Of a stretch of 64,000 nt of DNA, positions 19,401 through 28,575 are shown piece after piece. Each line of letters starts with the position of its first letter. The first letter of the stretch is position 1. Under the pieces are notes generated by a model. It was given only the letters and a program-made list of their open reading frames with translations. It was not told the DNA's origin and searched no databases. This DNA comes from Virgibacillus_P tibetensis (GTDB lineage Bacteria > Bacillota > Bacilli > Bacillales > Amphibacillaceae): assembly GCF_036026595.1 (NCBI RefSeq), contig NZ_JARZFX010000005.1:124001-188000 (forward strand). The letters are read 5' to 3'. The position numbers and the translations under genes are program-made.

Positions 19401-19534
19401 GCAGTTGGAGGCCCTTCATAAAAAACATAGGTCTCTCTTCCTTCTCGGTTAGAAATGGAACGTTCGAACGTTCCATCCTTTTCCCATTTTTCACGAACCC
19501 TTAATTCCCTTTCAACACTGGATTCCTTCAACAT
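16454..19534 (-). CDS. ileS: Isoleucyl-tRNA synthetase, IleS2 (eukaryote-like) type
   Basis: 1026 residues, longer than the ~920 of ordinary bacterial IleS. The HIGH signature is GLPHAGHALGRT, followed by the CP1 editing domain (LLGWTTTPWTLPGNVAVAVN), DVWFDSGSMPFAQ, and KMSKS in ENAQKMSKSKGNALNP. The C-terminal anticodon-binding region has the IleS2/eukaryotic layout, the form that resists mupirocin in several bacteria. Start chosen at the ATG 19534, 5 bases after GAGG. A T-box-like leader with two hairpins lies upstream, so expression likely follows tRNA-Ile charging. Bacillaceae often carry it in addition to a housekeeping ileS1, which would lie elsewhere. Confidence 0.93.
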   Translation of the reverse strand: MLKESSVERELRVREKWEKDGTFERSISNREGRETYVFYEGPPTANGLPHAGHALGRTIKDFVARYKTMSGYQVLRKAGWDTHGLPVELEVEKQLSIRGKDQIEEYGIENFIQKCKESVFAYENEWKQFTEALGYWVDMDDPYVTLNNEYIESVWNILSTIHEKGYLYKGHRVVPYCPHCETSLSSHEVAQGYKDVSDLSVTAKFRLKGTSNEYLLGWTTTPWTLPGNVAVAVNPNMNYVRVRQGSEIFVLAESLVSTVIKEDYETLEVFKGKDLIGLSYEPPFNYVTLTNGHKVLDADFVTDTSGTGIVHIAPAHGEDDYKAIQDNQFDYVNVVDSKGRYKEYVTPLAGEFVKECDVEIIKMLSKENLLFDKQKYEHSYPHCWRCDSPLLYYAMEGWFIKTTAVKEKMQSNNQKVHWFPSHMKDGRFGNFLDNMVDWNIGRNRYWGTPLNVWVCKECGKEKAPNSAKELRKLSVEEVPEDMELHKPYVDKVHLTCSCGGRMDRTSEVIDVWFDSGSMPFAQYHYPFENKDMFKKQFPADVVIEGVDQTRGWFYSLLAVSTLFTGKSPYKRVLSLGHILDENAQKMSKSKGNALNPSELINEFGADSLRWALLADSSPWNNKRFSKKTVSHAKSKVIDTLLNVYSFYSMYAEIDQFNPDSDLGGTQTTLDKWILSRLNTVIREVAQSLDDYDITKGARSIATFVDELSNWYVRRSRQRFWSSGMNDDKRSAFSTLFEVLKKLTQLMAPYTPFVTEDIYSNLVKESVHLSDYPQPDETLIDEQLENDMDAVLEIIELTRSLRNTVAIKTKQPLAQLVVIPTEQTTLSQLEKYSSIIKDEMNIKEVKFEKDYHDLLQLDFKLNFSVVGPKLGKAMGEVKNKVEELDEVEKGKFIEEKEIQLLLNSGDTVTLTTDDVLIEKKGKGSFELLEGSNFLTLLDTKLTQELKEEGLVREFIRAVQTYRKELNLPVELRVDLFVQTDLRLQEVLNRYDELVQSNLILNELYFESKPDMKSFKVEGNEIKLFIKS

Positions 19535-19544
19535 TATCACCTCA

Positions 19545-19800
19545 TTATAATTAAAAAAACTCGACCCTACATACGTAGAATCGAGTTTATAAATAAATAT
19601 ATAATCTTCTTTTAACTAAATAAAAAAACCATAGTAGTGGTTTTTATCAGTTCATTACACTACGTACTATCATACGTGTCCCTGATATCGGTAGAATGCC
19701 GTCAAAGTTTAAAAGCTCTTTCAACTTTGCTTCTCGGAGAGGATTTTCATTATGGTCTTAACATTGACTTCCAGCAAATCGTCAACTCTCTGTAGATAAG
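19545..19800 (-). promoter_or_regulatory. T-box-like leader of ileS
   Basis: Reading leftward from 19800, AGAGAGTTGACGATTTGCTG and the later CTCTCCGAGAAGC form a Stem I closed by AGAGAG/CTCTCC. GAAAATCC just before the closing strand offers AUC, an isoleucine codon, as specifier. Two terminator-like hairpins follow, ACCACTACTATGGT with a U-run (19623-19646) and CTCGATTCTACG/TGTAGGGTCGAG with a U-run (19554-19588). The canonical AGGGTGGNACCGCG antiterminator is not seen. AGGGACACGTATG at about 19672-19684 may be a divergent form. So the class is inferred from Stem I, codon and gene. Confidence 0.6.
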
Positions 19801-20198
19801 ATAAACATAACTACTCTTTCTCGTCATCAAATTATTTATTAAATTATATAAATAATAACTAACAGTGATTTAAAAGTCAACTTACATTTTTCATTATTAG
19901 CAACCTTCTCCTAATTACCTTAACCCTTATCTTCTACTTTGTGCCTTTGTAACTAAGTTTTACAAAACCACCAAATCCCCCTCAACACCTTCTTCCACTT
20001 GCGCCCACGCCCTTTTTCACCCCTCTTTTCACCCTTCTAAAAACTACTTTTTACAAAACAGAATAGAAATTAAGGTGATAGGAGAGGCGACCTTTTGGCT
20101 TTTCCTCACGCTTTTCTTCACGCCTTTTCACCCTATTGTCCTTTAACCTTAAACCTTGTCCTTTTACTCCCACATGCTCTTTCTGACTTTAATCCAAA

Positions 20199-20235
20199 TA
20201 AAAAAAACGAGAAACGTACCAATGGTACGCCCTCG
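20199..20235 (-). terminator. Terminator-like hairpin
   Basis: On the minus strand CGAGGG-CGTACC-ATT-GGTACG-TTTCTCG is followed by eight U residues. No gene clearly ends just before it, so it may mark a lost transcription unit. Confidence 0.6.
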
Positions 20236-21023
20236 ATTCTGAGTGCAGTGTTAGAATAATCCGATACATACATATTGTCGGGTGCTTCCCCTTCTTTGTA
20301 AAACTGACTTACAGATTGTAAGAAGAGTTACATTTTTGAAAGGGAGAGTTACAGATAGACAAATCAGTTGTATTATAAAGTTCAATCAACACGACAATAA
20401 CACTTTTAACTTAAATCCCTGGTTTATCAACAAATCTGAAACCTTATGCCTTAAAAAAATCAAAAAATACTTTTTTAGGATTTTTGGTTTCTACTATGTG
20501 GATTGATAATAATAACTTCGCAAATCCCCCACTCTCCCGCACCACTACAGCATTCTCATTATTTCTCTTTTTTTCAGCGATAATAATAGCTCCCTGATCA
20601 AAAGCCAGTAGTAAGTCATTATTATCTCGTGATAATAGTAACTTGCGAGTCAAAATGAAATGAATCGGAGAAAAAGCGGGAGTAAAAGTTCGTTATCACA
20701 CGTTTTTATTATCAAATTTCGGCGATTTCGCAAGTTATTGTTCTTGTTAGAAAGGTTTTATTAGCTGGTTACATCACGTGTACAACCTTTTTATAAATCA
20801 CCGAAAACCTCCCCCCAAACCCGCATTCCACCGTTTCAGTTAAAATAAAGTTTTCCGACAGAACCCCACTTTTTCATACTTTTATGATAAAGTTTTGCCG
20901 TTTTCCGCCGCTTTTTCACCTGTTTTTTCACCTTTTTTTCAGAGTTAAAATAGAAATCTCCGAGAATGTTGCGTAACAGAAAGATAGTAGAATGAAGGAA
21001 AAGGAAGGAAGAAAATATGGGTT

Positions 21024-21277
21024 AGTATTTTAATAGATTTTGGATGGTTTGTTGACAAAAATCCTGAGTGGGATATTGGACAAACCCAGTATTGACAATG
21101 GATTGAGCTGTAATTAATTTATGAAGAAACTATTAAAAAGATATTGAAATGTATTGATTTGGACATGAAAAATCCCGGGTTTCTATTGAAAAAAACCCGA
21201 GAAAATATTGGATCCAATCCCGAAATCGGAAATGTTTATTATTACGAAATCAGGGGTGGAATCGGAAATGTATATTA
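21024..21277 (+). pseudogene. Decayed unidentified gene, cut by the Tn7-like left end
   Basis: Two frames in succession, SILIDFGWFVDKNPEWDIGQ and, after a shift, ETIKKILKCIDLDMKNPGFL then NPEIGNVYYYEIRGGIGNVY, with at least two in-frame lesions. The frame runs into the proposed transposon boundary. Homology to the 3368-3430 segment covers its last part. Family unknown. Confidence 0.3.
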
Positions 21278-21378
21278 TGTTTAGGTGATTTACTTTTTAG
21301 TTAGACATAGTAGATAGAAGATTTGTAGAGATTAGAAGAATTATTCAAACATACTTTAATCAAACTGTTACACTTCCT

Positions 21379-22920
21379 TTAATTTTTCCATTCATCTTCA
21401 TAAATGGACAGATAAAGAGGTAAGAATACTCCTTCACCCTTATCTCCGTAATAAACCCTGTTGTATTCTACATTAAAACCACTTGCCATATAGATAATAG
21501 CATTTCTCACAAGCCTTATTGTTTCATAAGTAATTTCCTTCAAATCTGAGTAGCTTACTTTATACTCAAATTTATCATTATCTGCTAATTCTTCATCAAG
21601 AGGTTTGTCATAATGATCAAGAACCCTAATGTATCTATGTTCAATACAATTACGTAAAAGTCGTATAGTTTTTAAGTCACCTGATTTCCGGTCCAAATCC
21701 CTACTTAACCAATAAAGAGCATTAAAAGGGCTCCCTAATGCAACATCTAACTCTATTTCTTTATACCAACTTTGAAAATCTATTCTAAAAGTAGGTATTT
21801 CTTGCTTATGGAATTTACAACAAAATAAACCTATCTTATCCAAAACACTAAATGCAGTTTTTAAAGAGATTTTGAGTAACTCCGTCCTATAACCGAGTGC
21901 AGGATAATCTAATGTATTAATAAGAACATTGTAACGTTGTGATTCATGAACATTATCTTCACCTATTAGAGTATCTATCTTATAAAGAAAGTATCTAGCC
22001 ATATTGTATTCTTGTTTAATGGTATTAAACCAAGAGTAATACTCCATGTTATTCTCTTCGCCAAAATATCCTAATCCCATATCAATCATTTGTATATCAT
22101 CCACATTCCCATAATCATAGAATATGTTAACGTAATTTAGGGTTAAGTTTTTCCTCGCCGACCAAATTTTATAATCGTCATCAACATCTAGTGTTATTGA
22201 CCATGGTTTAACATCTGATAGGTGAACATTAATTATTTTCTCCATATACCCTTTCCAGTCAATGAATTGTGCAAGTACATCATTAGTCATATCGTCAGAC
22301 GTTACATTATTACATACATCTTCCAACTCAGAAATGCCTTTTTCCAAGAAAAATCGCATGACAGGTCTATTAGTAACTTTTGTTGATAGTGAATGATGTT
22401 TAATAGCTAAATTTGCTCTAGCCATTGGGAATTCATCAACAATATTTCCTACCTTCTTTAACTCTTCAACTGATTCAACTGTTCTTCCCATTTCATTATA
22501 CACATTGGCTAAATTCACATAAATTTGTGAGATATATGCTTTGTTTAAAGTATCTTCTTCCACTTTTGATAAAACAATAGCATCCCGAAAACTTTTTATT
22601 CTCGATGCAAAGTTTTCAAAAACAAAGTCAGCATAATTTTCGTATTGCCTTAATATCTGAGATACCTTTTTAAATTCTTCAAACTCTTTATGAGTTATAT
22701 ACTGTAAAATGGCCCTATAATTTGAATTAGTGTATAAGTACATAATCTTTTCTTTATTATTAAGTTGCTCAACATCAATTGAATTAAATTTCTCTTCTAT
22801 AGTAGAAACAAACATTAAAACATCTGTAACATCATTAGATTGTTTCTTCAATAGGTTTTTATCTAGCTCGTCAACTACACTTCCAATATCCATTAACTCA
22901 ACCATATAATCTCTAACCAT
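21379..22920 (-). CDS. LA2681-type HEPN-domain protein (cargo)
   Basis: 513 residues. The helical N-terminal two-thirds has TPR-like repeats (YISQIYVNLANVYNEMGRTV, SVEELKKVGNIVDEFPMARA). The C-terminal domain carries the HEPN motif Rx4H at R423-H428 in LLRNCIEHRYI, within a context (SPFNALYWLSRDL) typical of the LA2681 HEPN family, which are predicted metal-independent ribonucleases. Start at 22920 after GGGGAG. It is the last gene of the element and lies about 110 bases after the STAND gene in the same direction, so the pair probably acts together. RNase activity is inferred. Confidence 0.75.
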   Translation of the reverse strand: MVRDYMVELMDIGSVVDELDKNLLKKQSNDVTDVLMFVSTIEEKFNSIDVEQLNNKEKIMYLYTNSNYRAILQYITHKEFEEFKKVSQILRQYENYADFVFENFASRIKSFRDAIVLSKVEEDTLNKAYISQIYVNLANVYNEMGRTVESVEELKKVGNIVDEFPMARANLAIKHHSLSTKVTNRPVMRFFLEKGISELEDVCNNVTSDDMTNDVLAQFIDWKGYMEKIINVHLSDVKPWSITLDVDDDYKIWSARKNLTLNYVNIFYDYGNVDDIQMIDMGLGYFGEENNMEYYSWFNTIKQEYNMARYFLYKIDTLIGEDNVHESQRYNVLINTLDYPALGYRTELLKISLKTAFSVLDKIGLFCCKFHKQEIPTFRIDFQSWYKEIELDVALGSPFNALYWLSRDLDRKSGDLKTIRLLRNCIEHRYIRVLDHYDKPLDEELADNDKFEYKVSYSDLKEITYETIRLVRNAIIYMASGFNVEYNRVYYGDKGEGVFLPLYLSIYEDEWKN

Positions 22921-23028
22921 TTATGTCTCCCCAGCTTAACTATTTTGATTCAATAAATAAGTACTAATTTTAATCAATAATCTTAAACAGAAATGCTTAC
23001 ACAGTGAAGTATAATATACAAAAAAGCC

Positions 23029-26000
23029 TTAGTATACTAACAAGTTGACATCATTTAGCAAACTTTCAAATAATCTCACACACATATGTTTATCTTCTAA
23101 AACCTCGTATACTTTAATTAACTCATAATAGCTATCATGTCCCCCGCCTTCATTTATTAGGTAATTGACCATTTGTTGTTTTGTATTTGCATTATCTAAA
23201 GCTGCGGCAATCCCCAAATATAAGTATTCACTGTTTTTCTTGAAGTAGATCATATCGGGATATCTATTTACACACAAATGATTAATTAATATATTAATGT
23301 TGCCAAATATATCTACACACTTTTCAACCAAACATTCATACTGTTCAAGGGTATCAATGCAATACTTAGAATCAAGATAATTGAAAAACTGTTCAAGTTT
23401 TTCTTTAGAATCCAATCCTCTGATTATTTTAGTTAAGGTCATATTATCTGATTTAGACACCGTCGCTTTAGGATTAATATCAGATTCCTTTTTCTCGTCG
23501 ACATCTACCTGCTTTGAAAATCGTTCACATAATTTAATATAGCTTTGAAACTCGGTTGAATATAGTTCTCTATCCCAACCAGCATAATCAAGTGCATCTA
23601 TCTCTTGTTGAATTTTTTCTAAAATCTTTGCATGTTCTTTTTTACTGTAAAAATCAGATAGACCTATAGCAAGGTATACTTCTATTTTTCCATAATAATA
23701 AGACCAATTTGTTCTTTGATGATAATTATCGAAATAGGGATTAAAATTCATGATACATTTTTCAACTTCTGTTAAAGGGATTCCTAAATCCACCATTGTA
23801 TACGCAACTTCACGATGTAATTTATTATCTAATTCCACAAACCTCATCGACTTTTCATAACAATAGAATGCAATTTCAAAGTTATTTCTAATCAATACCT
23901 CAATTAACATTTCAAATACTTTATTGTCTACGTGGTTATTGTTTAATGTAAGAGCAATATCTATCAGTTTATCAACATATATATACGCTTGTTCTTTTGA
24001 TATCCAATAATTTCTGAGTAAAATTTCAAATGATCCGATTAGTATTTCATCAGCTAAAGTATCTTTTCTGGAATTCATTCTCATTATTCCATGCTCCACA
24101 CCACTTAATAAAAATTGATAACTTACATTTTCATCAAAATCGGCTAACAAACAGGAAATAATAAACATGGATTCACTTGTACTAGAATAATCTATATCTT
24201 TATAACTCTCTTCCGACGTTAGCCATAGTAACTCATCGGTACTAAATAATTTCCTATATCTCTCACCATCAGCTTTCTTTATCTGGAAATATACCATTTG
24301 CATATTTTCTATTTCTTTATGGTTTAGGTAATTAATACAACCTTTTACTGTTTTTAAATTCTCCCCAGTAAGTACAAACACATAGCCAAGTAGTAAACGA
24401 ACATAGTATCCTACAGTTGAATTTTTTAGAATAGTAGAAGTAGAGAATAATTTTACTATTTTAGCTAAAGAGCAAGTACCATCTAATAATAAGACATACA
24501 TTTCATAAAACTTATTGTATACCATTAGGCTACTGTGTAATTTAATTTCCATACTTTTATTGTTCTTATCTGGCAATGACAAAAATGCAATAACGTTATG
24601 GTGGTTTTTCCAAAATACAGAACTTTCTATTCTCCCTAATTTAGTTATATATTTTTCTATACATTTTGTTTCCTCATCAGTTAAAACCTCCCCGGCATAT
24701 TTTTTAAACCCATATATTAAGGCTTGATGTAACCCTTCAGATGGATTTAAAGAACTAATTCTTTTAAAGATTTCATTTTTTAATACTGGAAATTGTTGAA
24801 GTGACGCTAAACAATCAGGCTCACAAATTGAAATTAGATAGGATCCCAACTGGTATTCATTAAAGTCTTTTAGTAGTGATACAAACTCATTAGGTCGTTC
24901 CATAGTTAAAATATATGTTAGTGATTTCATAACAGTTAAAATTTCGGGTGTATAATCTTCCACAAATTCCTCTGCTGATAAATCATCTTTAATCTCAGAA
25001 ACCATTTCTTTATATTCAACTACACCTCTTTGTCTAATAACTATATCAATATAAAACTTATTTCTCCAAAATTCATTTGCAGCTTTTTCTTCTGTGTAGT
25101 AAAGTCTATATTTTACATTTAAAAGTAGTTGCATAATTTTCTCATATTTCTCAAGAAAGAGTTTTACAGTTCCCTTTTTATTTTGTTTATATAGCTCCAC
25201 TAAACTTCTAAGGAATATTTTCAATAGGTAATCTATTTCTGTATCTTTGGATTGATTTTTCGTTGTTAATCGTAGCAACTTTTCTATAATCTTATTTGGT
25301 AACTCCAGAAAATAGTCTTTAAAAACAAGGTTATCATCATTTATAATGACCTCAAAGATGTCGTTATTCTGGCTCGTTAATGCGTACGTCAAGTAGTCTG
25401 ACCACTTATAATAAGGTTCATCTGCTCCCCAATTTTTGTTTTTCCCTAAATAAACACCATATAATTCCAAACTTTGAGATAAAACTAAGTTATTTGTCTT
25501 AATAGCTTCATTTTTCAAATATGGAATTAACATTTTATAGAAAAAATCTATATTAGTAAGTAAATGTTTTTCACGGAGAAACCTGCTATCTTCCTCCATT
25601 TTTTCAATAATACTGAGCATAAGAAAGTATTCCGAATACCTTCTATGCTTATATGTATAGGATTGTACTGTGTTAGTTCCATAAATATCAAAGTAATTTT
25701 CTGCCAAAAAGTCAATTATTCTATTAATCGAATAATAATCACATCTTGGTAATAAATCTAAAAGTAATGAATACAATTCCTCGTACTTAATACTTACAAT
25801 TTGATGTTCAAAATTATATAATGATATTTGCTTATTCAGTTCAATAATGGTATCTTTTTTAGGATTGGGTATATTTAGTTCGTTTAGATATTTTGTATGA
25901 GATATATTATTTAAGGTCTCGTTAATATGGACTTCTATTAAGTCTGTTAAATAACTATCACTGTTGATTTTATCAATTTGCTTCCAAAATATGGACAATG

Positions 26001-27159
26001 TTAATGTATCCTGAATACCACTAAAAATTGTTGGATTAGTTTTAGCTAAAATATGTAGTTTCTCTTGTTTCCTAACATCGCCTTTTTCAGAAAAGTATCT
26101 TTCAATTTCCTCTTTTGATAACTCCGTTATACGATATTCATCTAAATCTTTATTTCCCATTTTTAGCTTTATCTTATTTGAACTTGCTATTCTACAAGAA
26201 ATAATTATTGTCTTTGTTGATTTTTTCTCAGCTAATTCGAATATATACGCTAAAGTTGTATCAATTCTAGTATCTGATACCTCATCTAATCCATCGAACA
26301 AATATATAAAATTATTATTTTGTCCCGCAAAACCATATTCATTTTTTCTATTTCTTACAATACCTTCAAGACTTTCTAAGGAAGTTGTGTTCAAATTTAC
26401 ATATATTGATGTAGCTGCAATTTTATCTAATACTGCTATTTGGTCTGATTTGCTATTTTTATCAGAACCAGTATAAATTTGAAATAATTTGCTCATACAT
26501 ACACTTTTACCAGAACCTGGGGGGCCCGATATTAGATTTATTTTTCCATTATTTCTCAAAGCTAAATTTGAATAATCCGTAATAGATATTTTTTGTTCCT
26601 CGCCAAAAAGGTTTAATTCAATATACTCCCTAGACATTAATAACGTGTTCAATCTCATACTTTTACTATCCTGTATGTACCCCAAATGATCTGCTTCTCC
26701 AAAGAACAGTTGAACTAAATCTATATTATTTGGTTGATTAAGGACAATATCAAAATTAGACGGTAAAAACCATTGCACTGTCACACCTTTTTTATTACAC
26801 TCTTCTACAATTTCTTGGGCACTTTTACTACTAGCTTTCATATTACAACTTAAAAAGATAATAATATGATCTAATCTGTTTTTCTTGGGATCTTTGTTTG
26901 TAAAGTGATTTAGAGCCTTAGTGATGGATTGCTTTAGATTTGCGTAATTCATTTTTTCAAAGAACTTGGATTGAAAACCATAATACTTCCCGTCAGAGTA
27001 TTGATATGGTTCTGTCTCCAAACCTACTTGATTGAAATCAGCAATTGCCCCCTCTGTTATCCCGAATTTTCTACAAAAAATGTGATAACATAATAATTCA
27101 AAAGCATCGGTGTAATTACTATTCTTCACTTTAAATTTATCCCAATTGATAATATACAT
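23029..27159 (-). CDS. STAND/NACHT-type ATPase with N-terminal nuclease-like region (Avs-like defence protein)
   Basis: 1376 residues. Residues ~15-160 resemble the PD-(D/E)xK/Cap4-type nuclease module seen at the start of several anti-phage STAND proteins: acidic VGLETEP followed by YYGFQSKFF, where QxK stands for the ExK pair. The ATPase has Walker A GPPGSGKS (212-219), Walker B YLFDGLDEV (286-294) and a sensor-like IIISCR. The remaining ~900 residues are helical repeats, the usual ligand-sensing part. Strong GGAGGAGAGG site before ATG. In defence, such proteins oligomerise on a phage protein and activate the N-terminal effector. The trigger here is unknown. Confidence 0.75.
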   Translation of the reverse strand: MYIINWDKFKVKNSNYTDAFELLCYHIFCRKFGITEGAIADFNQVGLETEPYQYSDGKYYGFQSKFFEKMNYANLKQSITKALNHFTNKDPKKNRLDHIIIFLSCNMKASSKSAQEIVEECNKKGVTVQWFLPSNFDIVLNQPNNIDLVQLFFGEADHLGYIQDSKSMRLNTLLMSREYIELNLFGEEQKISITDYSNLALRNNGKINLISGPPGSGKSVCMSKLFQIYTGSDKNSKSDQIAVLDKIAATSIYVNLNTTSLESLEGIVRNRKNEYGFAGQNNNFIYLFDGLDEVSDTRIDTTLAYIFELAEKKSTKTIIISCRIASSNKIKLKMGNKDLDEYRITELSKEEIERYFSEKGDVRKQEKLHILAKTNPTIFSGIQDTLTLSIFWKQIDKINSDSYLTDLIEVHINETLNNISHTKYLNELNIPNPKKDTIIELNKQISLYNFEHQIVSIKYEELYSLLLDLLPRCDYYSINRIIDFLAENYFDIYGTNTVQSYTYKHRRYSEYFLMLSIIEKMEEDSRFLREKHLLTNIDFFYKMLIPYLKNEAIKTNNLVLSQSLELYGVYLGKNKNWGADEPYYKWSDYLTYALTSQNNDIFEVIINDDNLVFKDYFLELPNKIIEKLLRLTTKNQSKDTEIDYLLKIFLRSLVELYKQNKKGTVKLFLEKYEKIMQLLLNVKYRLYYTEEKAANEFWRNKFYIDIVIRQRGVVEYKEMVSEIKDDLSAEEFVEDYTPEILTVMKSLTYILTMERPNEFVSLLKDFNEYQLGSYLISICEPDCLASLQQFPVLKNEIFKRISSLNPSEGLHQALIYGFKKYAGEVLTDEETKCIEKYITKLGRIESSVFWKNHHNVIAFLSLPDKNNKSMEIKLHSSLMVYNKFYEMYVLLLDGTCSLAKIVKLFSTSTILKNSTVGYYVRLLLGYVFVLTGENLKTVKGCINYLNHKEIENMQMVYFQIKKADGERYRKLFSTDELLWLTSEESYKDIDYSSTSESMFIISCLLADFDENVSYQFLLSGVEHGIMRMNSRKDTLADEILIGSFEILLRNYWISKEQAYIYVDKLIDIALTLNNNHVDNKVFEMLIEVLIRNNFEIAFYCYEKSMRFVELDNKLHREVAYTMVDLGIPLTEVEKCIMNFNPYFDNYHQRTNWSYYYGKIEVYLAIGLSDFYSKKEHAKILEKIQQEIDALDYAGWDRELYSTEFQSYIKLCERFSKQVDVDEKKESDINPKATVSKSDNMTLTKIIRGLDSKEKLEQFFNYLDSKYCIDTLEQYECLVEKCVDIFGNINILINHLCVNRYPDMIYFKKNSEYLYLGIAAALDNANTKQQMVNYLINEGGGHDSYYELIKVYEVLEDKHMCVRLFESLLNDVNLLVY

Positions 27160-27255
27160 TTAACCTCTCCTCCAAATTTAGAAAAGCTCCTTTTTCCTTA
27201 TTGCACCAAAACACAACAAAAGTTATTCAAAATGAGCGTTCTTTTCCTGACAATT

Positions 27256-28338
27256 TTAATTTTTGCTCCATTGCCAAGCATTTAGGAAAATCAACAATTC
27301 ATCCCTATTGTATTCCAGAGCAATCTCAGGAAGTTCACCTTTCTCAACCATGAGTTGCAATCCCATTTCACCCGAGATCCTTGTATTGTAGTCAGGTTCT
27401 GGGCTATGGAGATACACCAGGAGCTTCTCCTTCTCATAACTATAAGCTAAGTTATCAAAGGGATTCAGTACCTCATATGTTGATAGTTCTTCGATACTCA
27501 TGTTCTGAAGGTTTTGATGGATTTCACTTATCACCATCAAAAGAGCACCTAGATACTTTTCTATCATTTCTTGAACTGAGGGATTGAAAGAGGAGCTGAT
27601 ATTTATTGAGTATAGCCGTTGCATTTCATCAATTTCATGCCAATAGGCCTCACCTTCCCCATATCGCTCCAGATTCTCGTTTTTCAATATCTTTAGATGA
27701 TCTATAGTTGACTGAGGTCTCTTAATCTCTGTTGCTTTAAGTTTATGTTGGTGGGAAAGAAAATCGTGTTCAATCTTCTTCATGACTTCTCTTAGTAACA
27801 AATATCTCTTATTTGTGTACTGAAACAATTCTTCTATTCTAATCGAATAAATCTGATCTTTCACACCAACTTTATTGCTATAGACTAAAGTCGCAAAATC
27901 TCCCTCTAATCTAGGTGTGGACCAACTTGCATAGTATCTGTTACCATCTTGTCCCTTCAAATTGACCGGGTGAACTCCAAACACCGCTCTTATATGTTTA
28001 AAATACTCATCATCTGATTTTTGTTTTAGAAAGATACTATTGTCTTTCTTAAAAGGGTATTCCAGTTTGAATACTCTAAAAAGTTGATGAACAGATTCTT
28101 TTACCAAATCCATTGAACATATTAGTTGCATTAAGTTTAGTGAGGCAACATTAGGATTTTTATGCTCATATTGAATATAAGGTATGCCATCAATAGCTAC
28201 TTCAATCCAATCCATGCACGAACATATTATGTTCCAAAGGTTTTTCCCATGCTGATTTCGATATTGATTCAAAACAAAGTAATGATTACTGTTTACTACT
28301 CTACGAAATTTGCCTATCAACGTATTATCTAAAAACAA
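27256..28338 (-). CDS. Unknown cargo protein, 360 residues
   Basis: I start at TTG 28338, 7 bases after GGAGG. An upstream TTG gives nine more residues. No family recognised. The N-terminal third has NHYFVLNQYRNQHGKNLWNI and a Trp/Cys-rich helix (ICSCMDWIEVAI), the middle has ASWSTPRLEGDFATLVYSNK, and the C-terminal half is helical (SVQEMIEKYLGALLMVISEI). It resembles in general build the cytosolic helical proteins that accompany defence genes. It lies between tnsD and the STAND gene and is transcribed with them, about 96 bases from the latter. Confidence 0.65.
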   Translation of the reverse strand: MFLDNTLIGKFRRVVNSNHYFVLNQYRNQHGKNLWNIICSCMDWIEVAIDGIPYIQYEHKNPNVASLNLMQLICSMDLVKESVHQLFRVFKLEYPFKKDNSIFLKQKSDDEYFKHIRAVFGVHPVNLKGQDGNRYYASWSTPRLEGDFATLVYSNKVGVKDQIYSIRIEELFQYTNKRYLLLREVMKKIEHDFLSHQHKLKATEIKRPQSTIDHLKILKNENLERYGEGEAYWHEIDEMQRLYSINISSSFNPSVQEMIEKYLGALLMVISEIHQNLQNMSIEELSTYEVLNPFDNLAYSYEKEKLLVYLHSPEPDYNTRISGEMGLQLMVEKGELPEIALEYNRDELLIFLNAWQWSKN

Positions 28339-28473
28339 AGTATCTCCTCCATGCTTATCAGTCAAACCTTTTCTAATCCAGAATCTTCATCCTAGTGATT
28401 CAGAGCAGCATATATTTATCACTCTTATACTCTAATTCTACTAAAATAGTAGCACAACAAAAAGAAAAACAGT

Positions 28474-28505
28474 AAAAAGGACATATCTAATCAACGATAT
28501 GCCTT
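28474..28505 (-). terminator. Terminator of the tns operon
   Basis: On the minus strand AGGCATATC-GTTGATTA-GATATGTCCT forms a stem followed by TTTTT. It lies about 70 bases after the tnsD stop, so the core genes end here and the cargo has its own promoter. Confidence 0.75.
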
Positions 28506-28575
28506 GGATAAGAATTAATTTATAACATATAATATTTTTTTCACCATTAAGTCAATTAACCTACAAGTCTTAAAT

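Larger units (their letters stand above)
19801..21277. other. Long gene-poor region between ileS leader and the Tn7-like element
   Basis: About 1.5 kb without a convincing gene. It holds pyrimidine-rich stretches (19970-20170), a minus-strand terminator-like hairpin at 20208-20235, motifs of the type AATAAAGTTTT repeated at about 20839 and 20884 (also at 3222), and a decayed frame at 21024-21277. The frame at 20444-20653 lacks a ribosome binding site. Confidence 0.45.

Noticed and set aside
20282..20653. Two short open frames (plus 20282-20506, minus 20444-20653) as genes
   Set aside because: They overlap, lack ribosome binding sites and have no recognisable domain.
21048..21070. TGTTGACAAAAATCCTGAG as alternative left terminus of the Tn7-like element
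   Set aside because: The preceding five bases GGTTT do not match the right flank TATTA, whereas 21278 does.
21050..21235. Series of TTGxA...AACCCGAG-like words that looked like left-end TnsB sites
   Set aside because: The words fall inside a protein-like, decayed reading frame and match the right-end sites only at TTGAC, so chance is more likely.
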